In this document: in pieces, positions 53,310-61,190 of the stretch
How positions within the stretch are numbered: the stretch's first letter is position 1
Layout of the letters: the number at the start of each line of letters is the position of its first letter
DNA from: CAZPXH01 sp964591085
GTDB taxonomy: Bacteria; Spirochaetota; Spirochaetia; DSM-27196; CAZPXH01
Assembly (NCBI GenBank): GCA_964591085.1
Contig: CAZPXH010000013.1
Location: 1 to 61,470, forward strand
Reading direction: 5' to 3'
Length of the DNA stretch: 61,470 nt
Program-made: the position numbers and the translations under genes
Notes under the pieces: generated by a model
What the model was told of the DNA's origin: nothing
The model's database searches: none
Seen by the model: the letters and a program-made list of their open reading frames with translations, nothing else

Positions 53310-54608
53310 TCAGTGCCGATTCGCGACGATCACGGAGAACTCGCTATCCGTTTCCGAAAGGTCGAATGGCGGTCCATTGCGAAGGTAGGCGTCGAAGAAA
53401 CGCGCCGTTGTGTCGATGATCACCTCACCTGTCGCCTTGCCGTCTACAGGACCGGTGAGCCCTATCGCGCGCGTCATCGGCACGAACGTGAGATCGGTGA
53501 ATTGGTGGTGACTTGCGTTTGGAACGGTGAGCGACCAGGCGTCCGCCTGAGCGAGCTCGACATACCAGTCGTTCACGCCGGTCGTGTCAAGGACGGATTT
53601 GCGCGCTGCCGCGGAGCGCGTGGCCGTCATCACAAGGAGGGGCGACTTCGGGACGCGATCCGCGTCAGCTTCCCAGAAGTAGCCCGGGCCGTCGTAGTTT
53701 ACCACGGCATCGATGCCGGGCGTACCGACTCGTATTGCGAGCTCGAGCGAGACCGTCCCGCCGAACGAATGACCGAAGAGCCCAACGGCGTCTGTGTCGA
53801 GCGTCCCTGCAAGCGCCGACGCTCCGCCGCCGTCGATCAGCGGCAGGCTTTCGAGCAACAACAGCGTGTCTGCGACCCACACCTCGAGGTGGTCCGCGAG
53901 GAGGCGCCCGATCGGCTCGTCGGACGCAAGCGCGTGTATTGCGCGGCGGGCGGCGGCATCGTCGGAGGCGGCCCGAACCTCCTCCATTGCGCGCTGCCGG
54001 TCGGCGACGTAGGCGGCGGGGTCAGGCTCGATCACCGCTTCAACGGCGTCGAAGTAGTCGGTGGTCGCGGTCTCCTCGCCACCGCCTATGCCGTCAGAAA
54101 CCCACAGCGATTCAAAGGGGTGGCCGATCGACAAGACCACGTAGCCGCGGGCGGCAAGCGCCTCTGCGTAGAGCGCGTTCTGCGTTGGATAGGAAGCAAA
54201 GCCGTGATTGAAGATCAGCACCGGGAAGCGACCGGAGGCAGCCTCGGCGTTCACGCCCGCGAGGCTCGGCTCCTGCCGCAGGAACATGAAGCGCGGGATA
54301 CCGAGGTAACGGTGGAGCCGATCGGCAGTGTCGGCGTCGACGTACCGCATCGATTCGGTTCCGGCTGTCGCGGCCGCCGGGTACCACGCATACACGCCGA
54401 TCCACCGGTGGTCCGACGGATCAGTGGTTACGGGCTCAAGCCGCGACGGATCTTCTAGCGTGAAGTAGGTGACGCCGACCGGTAGTCGGTCGACTGGACG
54501 GGCGCCGGTGCTGCAGCCGACGACTATCGACACGAGGCAGAGTGCGACTACCGCGACGAGCGGTGCACGGGGGAGCTGAACGGCAGGTCGAGCCACCTCA
54601 CCGACCAT
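53310..54608 (-). CDS. lipoprotein alpha/beta-hydrolase (PAF-acetylhydrolase-like)
   Basis: 432 residues. Signal peptide with lipobox (VSIVVGC, Cys32). The alpha/beta-hydrolase core has the oxyanion region FPVLIFNHGFASYP, the nucleophile elbow GHSFGG (Ser near 280), an acidic residue in VNYDGPGYF, and the late His in NASHHQFTD. The order matches platelet-activating-factor acetylhydrolases and related dienelactone-hydrolase-like enzymes that cut ester bonds in lipids. It should sit outside the inner membrane. Codon use is rich in GCG, TCG and CGC compared with genes at the left end. It is flanked by IS remnants on both sides. Confidence 0.8.
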   Translation of the reverse strand: MVGEVARPAVQLPRAPLVAVVALCLVSIVVGCSTGARPVDRLPVGVTYFTLEDPSRLEPVTTDPSDHRWIGVYAWYPAAATAGTESMRYVDADTADRLHRYLGIPRFMFLRQEPSLAGVNAEAASGRFPVLIFNHGFASYPTQNALYAEALAARGYVVLSIGHPFESLWVSDGIGGGEETATTDYFDAVEAVIEPDPAAYVADRQRAMEEVRAASDDAAARRAIHALASDEPIGRLLADHLEVWVADTLLLLESLPLIDGGGASALAGTLDTDAVGLFGHSFGGTVSLELAIRVGTPGIDAVVNYDGPGYFWEADADRVPKSPLLVMTATRSAAARKSVLDTTGVNDWYVELAQADAWSLTVPNASHHQFTDLTFVPMTRAIGLTGPVDGKATGEVIIDTTARFFDAYLRNGPPFDLSETDSEFSVIVANRH

Positions 54609-54619
54609 AGCCTACCGGA

Positions 54620-55233
54620 CGCTCAACTGACTACGCACCGCTCGCCGGGCGGATCGCGGTGGCGATAGTCTCTTGAGGGAGAGCTCTCAACACATTGGCT
54701 GTTGCCGCGCATGTAGGTGCGGTGGTCGTCCCGGAGTTGCGGTCTGTCATCCCGGAGCCGCGTTCTTTCGTGGAGCAGGCGCAGAATGTTGATCTCACTC
54801 AGATCAACCCCAATCGCGTCGCTCGTCGACTCAAGATTGATCCAACGCAGGCGCTCCAGCTCCCCCGCTTCGGCACAGGCTCGCAACCGGCTGACTATCG
54901 CCTCGCGGAAGCGCCGCGACAGGGCTCGCACCGAATACAGGTAGCCACGGCGGCTTCGCGCCACTCCCCCTCGGCGGCAGCCACCCCCCTTGGAACCAGG
55001 CAGTGCAAGTGGAGGTGCTGCGACAGGTGTTAGCCCCAAGTGTGTAATACCGCCACAAGATCAGGCCTGGTTCTGTGAAGAAGGCGCGCCCCAAGGTCCA
55101 GCAGTTTCTGCTCCAACTTCACGAATTGCAAGAGAAGACCCGTACTGTCGCCGCCGCGCTGGGGACGGAGGTCTACACGAAGGGCTTGACGGTCACGGTC
55201 GGCGGCGGATTCGGCGGAAAGCTCGGCGGCCAT
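54620..55233 (-). pseudogene. IS91-family transposase, frameshifted remnant
   Basis: On the minus strand, successive frames read PDLVAVLHTWG, then HLHCLVP, then RGYLYSVRALSRRFREAIV and SRLRACAEAGELERL. In that order they match the central part of IS91/ISCR transposases (AVLHTWGQNL, HPHLHCVVPGGG, PVRVLSRLFR). At least two frame changes and small gaps separate them. Catalytic tyrosines of the C-terminal part are not found. This and the remnant at 52.6 kb bracket the lipoprotein hydrolase. Confidence 0.6.
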
Positions 55234-55394
55234 CTCGGTCAGTTGCGTGATAAACCGCCCGGCGGATGAAAGAGAGGCGATTGGATCTGTCGGTTATCGC
55301 GGCGGCAACCGGCCTCTCGGAGATGGAAATCGCAGAGCTCTGATCCTGGTCGGCACCGGCATTGGCGTTTCCGGCGTATCTCTGAGATATTGGT
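55234..55394. other. intergenic, no gene seen
   Basis: The gap before the sulfatase maturase gene. The promoter for that gene should be here, but no clear boxes are visible. Confidence 0.3.
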
Positions 55395-56720
55395 GTGACT
55401 CGGAGGCGCGATATCACCGGTAGGGTAACGACACGGCGTATTCCACCGTTTTCACTGCTCATTAAGCCTTCCGGAGCGGACTGCAACCTCCACTGCGGCT
55501 ACTGTTTCTACCTCGCCAAGGCGGGACTCTACCCCGCGACGCTCCGTCCCCGGATGACGCTCAAGACACTGGAAGAGCTGTTTCGCCAGTTTTTTGCCAT
55601 ACCAATGGGACAGTACAGCTTTGGGTGGCAAGGGGGCGAGCCGACGCTGATGGGCGTGGACTTCTTTCGGGAAGCGTTCGCGATGCAACGACGGATGGCC
55701 CCGCCGGGCGCCGTGGTCTCCAACGGTCTGCAGACCAATGGGACCCTCCTCACCGCGGATTGGGCGAAGCTCCTGCGCAGCAACGACGTTCTCGTGGGCC
55801 TCAGCATCGACGGCCCTGCTGCTATCCACAACAGCTATCGCCGCTGGGCCGACCGCGAGGGTGCCCCGCTCGGCGGGGTCGCCGGCAACACCCACCACCG
55901 CGTGGAGGAGACGGCTCGACTGCTGCGGGAAGAGAAGGTGGCGTACAACGCGCTCACCGTGGTGGGCCGGCACAACGAGGATCGCCCCGTTGAGGTTTAC
56001 GAGTACCTTCGCTCATTGCGGATCAGGCACATGCAGTTTATCCCGCTGGTCGAGTGGGACTCCGGCCAATCCGCGTCGCCCGCCTCCTCCGGCTCCGCCG
56101 GTACCACCTTGAGTGAGTTTTCCGTCTCGGCGGCGGGGTGGGGGCGCTTCCTCAACGGCATCTTCGACCGCTGGTTTCCCCGGGATGTGCGGCGTGTCTC
56201 AATCCGCCACCATGACTCGGTCATGGATCTCCTCGTCAACGGCCGCTACAACGTCTGCACGATGTCCGACCACTGCGGCGGACACGTCGTTGTCGAGCAC
56301 AACGGTGACCTATACCCCTGTGATTTCTATGTGGAAAATTCTCTGCGCCTCGCTTCCGTCCATGATAGTGCAGCCGCAACCGGATTGTCGGCGCTGGGTG
56401 GTGCGGTGACCTCGCCGACATATCGATCGTTCATTGCGCAGAAAGCGCGCCGCGACGCTCGCTGTGAGGTGTGTCTTTATCGCCGACTGTGTGGTGGCGA
56501 CTGTCCCAAGGTGCGCGCTCCCACCGCGGATGGGCGCGGGCCCTCCGCCCTCTGCGCCGGGTGGGTCGCGTTTTACCACCACGCCCTGGCGGATCTTGAG
56601 CGGCTGAGCCGGACCGTCGCGGAGGAGGTGCGCGGGCCCGGGGCGGCTCCGGCTGTGTCGATCGCCGCGTCGGTCTCCGCCAAATATCTCCCAGGAGGTT
56701 CAATATCGACACCGGAATGA
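55395..56720 (+). CDS. anaerobic sulfatase maturase (radical SAM/SPASM)
   Basis: 441 residues from GTG 55395. The radical SAM cluster motif is C30, C34, C37 (CNLHCGYCFY), followed by GWQGGEPTLMG. The C-terminal SPASM region has CTMSDHCGGHVVVEHNGDLY with PCDFYV, and CEVCLYRRLCGGDCPK, enough cysteines for two more clusters. Such enzymes convert the active-site Cys or Ser of sulfatases to formylglycine without oxygen. Both sulfatases at 24-28 kb have the Cys motif this enzyme acts on. The last 40 residues are an extra Ala/Val tail. Its stop overlaps the next ATG. Confidence 0.85.
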   Translation: MTRRRDITGRVTTRRIPPFSLLIKPSGADCNLHCGYCFYLAKAGLYPATLRPRMTLKTLEELFRQFFAIPMGQYSFGWQGGEPTLMGVDFFREAFAMQRRMAPPGAVVSNGLQTNGTLLTADWAKLLRSNDVLVGLSIDGPAAIHNSYRRWADREGAPLGGVAGNTHHRVEETARLLREEKVAYNALTVVGRHNEDRPVEVYEYLRSLRIRHMQFIPLVEWDSGQSASPASSGSAGTTLSEFSVSAAGWGRFLNGIFDRWFPRDVRRVSIRHHDSVMDLLVNGRYNVCTMSDHCGGHVVVEHNGDLYPCDFYVENSLRLASVHDSAAATGLSALGGAVTSPTYRSFIAQKARRDARCEVCLYRRLCGGDCPKVRAPTADGRGPSALCAGWVAFYHHALADLERLSRTVAEEVRGPGAAPAVSIAASVSAKYLPGGSISTPE

Positions 56721-56971
56721 CAGATCGGCTCATCCCGCCGACCGGGGGCGTTTTCATGACGGGGACCGAAGGAGATGAGGGCTTAACTGCGGACGGCGAG
56801 GCCGACGTCGTCGAGTACATCGCAGAGGGGTTCACCATCGCCGAGGCCGCGACCGCCATGAAGATCAGCCCGAAGACTGTGGAGAACCATCTCTACAGCG
56901 TCTACCAGAAGACCGGAGTGACGAACCGGATCCAACTCTACAACCTCTTCGAGAACAGGCGGCGGCTGTAG
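56717..56971 (+). CDS. small LuxR-type HTH protein
   Basis: 84 residues from ATG 56717, overlapping the maturase stop (ATGA). Residues about 30-84 are a LuxR/GerE helix-turn-helix: VVEYIAEGFTIAEAATAMKI and SPKTVENHLYSVYQKTG. The first 25 residues form no sensor domain, so it is either a stand-alone DNA-binding protein or the end of a lost regulator. Coupling to the maturase suggests a role in its control. Confidence 0.65.
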   Translation: MTDRLIPPTGGVFMTGTEGDEGLTADGEADVVEYIAEGFTIAEAATAMKISPKTVENHLYSVYQKTGVTNRIQLYNLFENRRRL

Positions 56972-57244
56972 CCACAAGCCGGCGCGAGAGAGTCTCACAT
57001 CACCTCTGACTTTTGGGCGCGTCGGCCCTCCGGGCCGACCGGGCTTCTACGGGCTGCGCTTCGCTCCGGTCCCGGCTTCGCCGTGACCCCTTCGGGCCCT
57101 CCGCATCCCTGGCGCTGCTCGCGCAGGAGGCTTCTGAGTATCTCCTTGAGAAGCAACAATTCGAGCTCGCCGGTAGCGTTCGAACTGCTCTCCGTACTTT
57201 CTGCCCAAGGTACGCGTCCAGGCGCGGGATGTGGACCAAGACGG
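56972..57244. other. GC-rich intergenic region with hairpins
   Basis: GTCGGCCC/GGGCCGAC (57021-57028, 57032-57039) is a perfect 8-base stem. It is followed by about 80 bases of CTTCG-rich, partly self-complementary sequence. Several minus-strand frames are open but broken relative to each other. A mobile-element or repeat origin is possible; no product is recognised. Confidence 0.35.
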
Positions 57245-57598
57245 TTACAACCCGTATCTCCGTATCGCCAGGACAACCATCATGCCCTCTTCGACTGCTG
57301 CGAAGAGTCGTGAATCGATCTTCGAGACCTGCTCGATCAGTCGTTCGCGATCAACAGAGACCATCTGTGATGTTACTACCACCGAGTCCTTTGCGAGTCC
57401 CGTTGCACTCTTTTCAAAGAACACGTTTCCGGGCGCGTCAGCCAGGTGCAGGTTTGTCGATAGTGGCACGATAACTATGGTCCTGAGGTTACTCTTGTTG
57501 AAACCATCATCTTGAACAATCAGTACAGGTCTTCTAAAGCCCGGCTCACTCGCAAAGGGAATACCGAAATCTGCCCACCAGATTTCACCACGAGTCAT
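57245..57598 (-). CDS. MazF/PemK-type endoribonuclease toxin
   Basis: 117 residues. Family signature: MTRGEIWWADFG at the start, RRPVLIVQDDGFN, TIVIVPLSTN, and the C-terminal strand/helix SVDRERLIEQVSKID. MazF toxins cut mRNA at short sequences. The ribbon-helix-helix gene 37 bases upstream on the same strand is the antitoxin. Confidence 0.85.
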   Translation of the reverse strand: MTRGEIWWADFGIPFASEPGFRRPVLIVQDDGFNKSNLRTIVIVPLSTNLHLADAPGNVFFEKSATGLAKDSVVVTSQMVSVDRERLIEQVSKIDSRLFAAVEEGMMVVLAIRRYGL

Positions 57599-57635
57599 TT
57601 CTGATTAATTCTCTTGCAGACTCCAGTCCAGCGTT

Positions 57636-57833
57636 TCAGACATCTTCACGCTTTTCTTGTTCGCTTCTCGAATATACTCTGTTCAGTCGTTCGGTGACAT
57701 TGTCTTGCTTGTGGCGTTCAATGAACTCTTCGAGAGCCCTCGCGAATAGCTGACTGCGAGGAATCCCCATAGCCTGGGCGGCTCTTTCTGCTTCATCGTA
57801 CAGCCGATCGGGTAAAGAAACGGCGGTCTTCAT
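57636..57833 (-). CDS. ribbon-helix-helix antitoxin (MazE/ParD-type)
   Basis: 65 residues. MKTAVSLPDRLYDEAERAAQ then MGIPRSQLFARALEEFIERH is a clear ribbon-helix-helix DNA-binding domain. A short charged tail should contact the toxin. The tail ends early (EKREDV); the other frame continues as MSETLDWSLQEN, which looks like the usual antitoxin tail. A frameshift near 57645 is therefore possible. Confidence 0.75.
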   Translation of the reverse strand: MKTAVSLPDRLYDEAERAAQAMGIPRSQLFARALEEFIERHKQDNVTERLNRVYSRSEQEKREDV

Positions 57834-58225
57834 TCACTAAGTATGACCACGGTATAACTCTTTGTCAGCTGGCCATGCCGATCGAGCTCACTGAGACGGG
57901 GCTGTTCGGCAAATCGGACCGGCAGGCGGCGACGGCCGATACCGAACGCGTCAGTGACAATGCAGCCTGCGAGGGCGCCATATCGAGCTTCCGTGTCGTC
58001 GCAGAGCACATCCCGACTCCACCGCCACCCCCCGGATCGACCTCTGGCTGACGCAATCACATCGAGGAGCACACCGGTTGTATCCCGCCCGTCCCGCTCG
58101 ACTTCCGACCGCAGACGATTCTGCTTGTATACATACATACGTACGTGTATAAGCGCGCTCTGAGGATGTCCATCGATTCGCGCAACGGGTTCTCCAACAG
58201 ATGGCCTCCCTGGGAGCAACAGGAG
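57834..58225. other. divergent promoter region upstream of TetR gene
   Basis: About 390 bases between the antitoxin start and the TetR start. Apart from the operator-like repeat at 58128-58151, I see no gene. The open frames on both strands here look like extensions of antisense reading. Confidence 0.35.
58128..58151. promoter_or_regulatory. probable TetR operator
   Basis: An AT-rich dyad with outer arms TATACA and TGTATA and a central self-complementary ACGTACGT-type core, about 75 bases upstream of the TetR start. Seven of twelve paired positions match overall, including the full outer six. Position fits autorepression of the TetR-DUF3179 operon. Confidence 0.45.
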
Positions 58226-58867
58226 ATGAGACGCACAGCAGAAGCGGCCGAAGCAACGCGGGTCGCGCTCATTGAGACGGGGGTGCTCACCTTCGCGGAA
58301 GTCGGATACCACGCGGCGAGGCTCGACGACGTAGCCGAACCCGCCGGAGTAACGCGAGGCGCGGTCTATCACCACTTCGGCGACAAGCAGGGGCTGCTGA
58401 AGGCGATCGTCGACCGCTTCATCGGTGCGTTCGATCAGTCGGTCGACGGCGCGGTGACGAGCGCGGGCGGCTACGAGCCGATTGACCGGGTTCTCGAGCG
58501 ACTCATCGTCGGGCCGCTCGCGCGCGTCGAATCGGACCGGCACGCCGCGGCATTCTTCGAGCTCGTGATGCTTCGGGCGCCGGGAGTGAGCGAGCTCGAC
58601 GCAGTCCGGATGCACCGGCGCCAAATGGTGACCGGCCGAATCGAGACGCTGGCGGCAGCGCTCGGCGAGGGTGCGCGGGAGGGCCGGATCCGGGAGGACA
58701 TCGAGCCCGACGCGATTGCCCGGCACATCGCGTCGGTCCACTACGGCCTGCTTGCCACGTGGATCGAGTTTGGACGGACGTACAGTCTGGTGGACGCGGG
58801 CAGAGTCGCAGCCCGGCTCTTGGCCGATGCGATTGTTAGTCGCCCAAACAAAAGGAGGAACAGGTGA
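58226..58867 (+). CDS. TetR/AcrR-family regulator
   Basis: 213 residues from ATG 58226; longer in-frame starts at 58166 and 58145 are possible. HTH: ALIETGVLTFAEVGYHAARL, then VTRGAVYHHFGDKQGLLKAI. The helical ligand domain (residues about 70-210) resembles the AcrR C-terminal group. The stop overlaps the GTG of the DUF3179 gene. It probably represses that operon via the dyad upstream; the ligand is unknown. Confidence 0.85.
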   Translation: MRRTAEAAEATRVALIETGVLTFAEVGYHAARLDDVAEPAGVTRGAVYHHFGDKQGLLKAIVDRFIGAFDQSVDGAVTSAGGYEPIDRVLERLIVGPLARVESDRHAAAFFELVMLRAPGVSELDAVRMHRRQMVTGRIETLAAALGEGAREGRIREDIEPDAIARHIASVHYGLLATWIEFGRTYSLVDAGRVAARLLADAIVSRPNKRRNR

Positions 58868-59964
58868 TCACAACACTACTCGCCGCGAGCGGCCTCGCCG
58901 TAGCACTGGTTATCGGACTCGGAAGGCAATTCACCGTCTTCACCGTCTGGGAGCGCGGGCTTGGAATCTTCAGACGCTATCCGCAAAAGCGGATCACAGG
59001 CACTCTTGTCGCAGTCGTGCTCCTGGGAGCCGCGCTGGCGATTGGTCCGCCGGGACGCCTGCTTTCGTTCGCGGTCGCGACTGCGGTGGCCCTGGCATTA
59101 GCCTTCGCGTTCAGGCTCGAGTGGATGTTTCCCGCGCTCGACCGTGTGATCGCTGTACCACCAGAGGAGGCAGACCTGGCCGACGAGACCGTCGTCATGC
59201 TCGTCTCGGTGGCCGGCCCGGGCACCGACGGCGCAGCCGACGAATGCGCGACGCGCGCGTACCCGCTCGACCGGATGGTGATAGCCCGCCACCTGGTGCA
59301 CGACACCGTCGGGTCGACACCGGTCGTCGTGACCTACTGCGCGCTCTGCCGGACCGGGCTCGCGTTCCGCTCGGAAGTGGGCGGTCGCCCTGCCCGATTC
59401 GGCGTTGTCGGTGTGTTCCGGCGGAACCTGATCATGGAGGATGACGTTTCGGGGACGCTCTGGCAGCAGGCAACCGGCCGCGCGATCTACGGCCCGCACG
59501 TCGGCGACTCGCTGGAGCTGCTCCCGGCGGTACAGCTCCCGTGGAGCGAGGCACAGCGCGAGCGCGGCCCGTCGCTCACGGTCGCGGCCGCTCCCCCGGA
59601 CGCGCCGGGGGCGCCCTTTGCATCACAGCGCGGTTTCGCGCTTCTCCAACGCGCGACCGACCGCGTGACGGTACCCGGCCACACCAGGCTCTCGAAGACG
59701 CTGCCGCGACGGGAGACGATCTTTGGCCTGGTCGTCAACGGTGAGGCACGCGCTTACCCGCGCGAGCGCTGCCGTGCCGCCGGACGCTTCACCGACACGC
59801 TCGGTGGCGTCGAGCTCGGCTTCGTTTACGACGAAGAGCGAGGCAGCTTGCGCGTGACACGCGCCGACGGCCAACCGCCTCCGATCGTCGAGCAGCACTG
59901 GTGGCTCGGCTGGAACGAGTTTCACCCGGATACCAAGGTTTGGGAGCCGCAGCCGCAGGAATAG
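58864..59964 (+). CDS. DUF3179-domain membrane protein
   Basis: 366 residues from GTG 58864 (GGAGG upstream). Three N-terminal membrane segments (about 2-20, 45-60 and 68-86), then the DUF3179 domain: VVTYCALCRTGLAF (C159, C162), GTLWQQATGRAIYG, KTLPRRETIFGLVVNG and the end WWLGWNEFHPDTKVW. The family has no known reaction; the two Cys may bind metal or form a disulfide. It is controlled by the coupled TetR gene. Confidence 0.8.
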   Translation: MITTLLAASGLAVALVIGLGRQFTVFTVWERGLGIFRRYPQKRITGTLVAVVLLGAALAIGPPGRLLSFAVATAVALALAFAFRLEWMFPALDRVIAVPPEEADLADETVVMLVSVAGPGTDGAADECATRAYPLDRMVIARHLVHDTVGSTPVVVTYCALCRTGLAFRSEVGGRPARFGVVGVFRRNLIMEDDVSGTLWQQATGRAIYGPHVGDSLELLPAVQLPWSEAQRERGPSLTVAAAPPDAPGAPFASQRGFALLQRATDRVTVPGHTRLSKTLPRRETIFGLVVNGEARAYPRERCRAAGRFTDTLGGVELGFVYDEERGSLRVTRADGQPPPIVEQHWWLGWNEFHPDTKVWEPQPQE

Positions 59965-59982
59965 TCACGACCACCATTGCTT

Positions 59983-60002
59983 TTATATGCGTACGCATAT
60001 AA
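59983..60002. promoter_or_regulatory. MarR-type operator, perfect 20-base palindrome
   Basis: TTATATGCGTACGCATATAA is a perfect 20-base palindrome 12 bases upstream of the MarR start. A related half-site (ATGTACGCACAT) follows. MarR proteins bind such AT-flanked palindromes, so autoregulation is very likely. The palindrome also resembles the core of the TetR-side dyad at 58.1 kb. Confidence 0.75.
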
Positions 60003-60013
60003 TATGTACGCAC

Positions 60014-60508
60014 ATGAAAGACCGGCAAGCACTCATTGAGAGTACAGACCTTGAAGATGCCCTGGCGTACCGGGTGTCTCGAGCCGCCAGACTGCTTCGA
60101 ATCCACCTGGCTCATCTCATCGCCCGGCATGGTGTTGAGATGAGCGCCGAGCAGTACTTTGTGTTCTTCCGCGCGTACTCGTGTGAAGGGTGTCGGCAGG
60201 GCGAGCTCGCCGATGGGAAATTGGAAGACTACTCCAACGTGACGCGTCTGGTCGACTCGCTTGTGAACAAGGATCTGCTGGAACGTCAGCCCGACCCGTC
60301 CGATCGCCGCAGCCACCTGGTGTTTCTTACCGAACGCGGTCGCGAGCTTGCGGATCGGCTCATCCCCGCCGTGATTCGCGAGCGGCGAACGCTCTACGAA
60401 GGGGTCAGCCATCGGGCGCTCGTCGACTGCATCCGGACCCTCGATACTCTCGAGCAGAACGCGCTCGACGTGTCCGGAGCGCATCAGGAGGGACGTGGTG
60501 CAGACTAG
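60014..60508 (+). CDS. MarR-family transcriptional regulator
   Basis: 164 residues from ATG 60014; an in-frame ATG at 59987 lies inside the operator palindrome and is less likely. HTH and wing: EDYSNVTRLVDSLVNKDLLE, then RQPDPSDRRSHLVFLTERG, the diagnostic DxRS wing. Two Cys (CEGC) lie near residue 60 and could sense oxidants or metal. No clear ribosome site is seen. It overlaps the methyltransferase gene by 14 bases. Confidence 0.85.
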   Translation: MKDRQALIESTDLEDALAYRVSRAARLLRIHLAHLIARHGVEMSAEQYFVFFRAYSCEGCRQGELADGKLEDYSNVTRLVDSLVNKDLLERQPDPSDRRSHLVFLTERGRELADRLIPAVIRERRTLYEGVSHRALVDCIRTLDTLEQNALDVSGAHQEGRGAD

Positions 60509-61190
60509 TCTTGGAACACTGGTCTACGCGCCGGCGACAGACGCGCGAGATACTGCGGCACAGTACAACGAGGTTGCTCCGTCGTGGGACCAGACGCTCG
60601 CCCGGCTCGGATTCGTCGAGGCGTATCGAAGCATCCTCAACGAGGCGACGAGCAACCTCCGCCCTCTCGACATAGTTGAGTCGCTGGAGATAGGCATCGT
60701 CACCGCCGAGTACAGCGCCGCCCTCCAGGAGGCGTTTTCTTGTCGACGTGGCGCGATGCTGTCGGTGTGCGGAGTGGACGTCTCGGCCGGGATGCTCGAG
60801 ATCGCAGCCCGCAAGCTCTCGGCGCTCGGCGTCCCGTTTGTGGGGGTTCTGGCCAACGGTGAGTGTCTGCCGCTTCCCTCGCAGTGTTTTGACGTGGTGA
60901 GCGCCGCTCACGTAGTGGAACACGCATCGAGCCCGCTCAAGTTACTCGCAGAAATGGAACGCGTGCTGCGGCCGGGAGGCATCATGATAACGATGATGAC
61001 CAGGTGCAACCCGGTGACGCGCTCCATCCAGAAGCGCTGGCACGTGCAGTGCGTACGCTCGCAGAAGTTGGAGGCGGTCCTCAGAGACTTCGGGATGACT
61101 GACATCCGTGTCCTCAGCTATCCCACCGGCCTCACGTGCAATCTGCTGAGTTTCTGCTGCGTTGCCACAAAGAAGCTAGGAACAACATGA
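60495..61190 (+). CDS. methyltransferase-like protein with degraded SAM motif
   Basis: 231 residues from GTG 60495 (AGGAGG upstream). The later class I methyltransferase motifs are good: VCGVDVSAGMLEIAARKL (strand 2), CFDVVSAAHVVEHASSP (motif IV) and MERVLRPGGIMI. Motif I, normally LDVGxGTG, reads VESLEIGIVTAEYS, so the glycine loop is largely missing. It may bind SAM poorly, use another cofactor, or be inactive. It is coupled to both neighbours. Confidence 0.65.
   Translation: MVQTSLGTLVYAPATDARDTAAQYNEVAPSWDQTLARLGFVEAYRSILNEATSNLRPLDIVESLEIGIVTAEYSAALQEAFSCRRGAMLSVCGVDVSAGMLEIAARKLSALGVPFVGVLANGECLPLPSQCFDVVSAAHVVEHASSPLKLLAEMERVLRPGGIMITMMTRCNPVTRSIQKRWHVQCVRSQKLEAVLRDFGMTDIRVLSYPTGLTCNLLSFCCVATKKLGTT

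Noticed and set aside
53250..54458. Long plus-strand frame of about 400 codons
   Set aside because: It is antisense to the lipoprotein hydrolase, which has a signal peptide, GHSFGG and the late His. The plus frame is Arg/Val-rich with no motif.
57830..58741. Minus-strand frame of about 300 codons
   Set aside because: It lies opposite the TetR gene with its clear HTH; its sequence is Arg/Asp-rich and matches no family.
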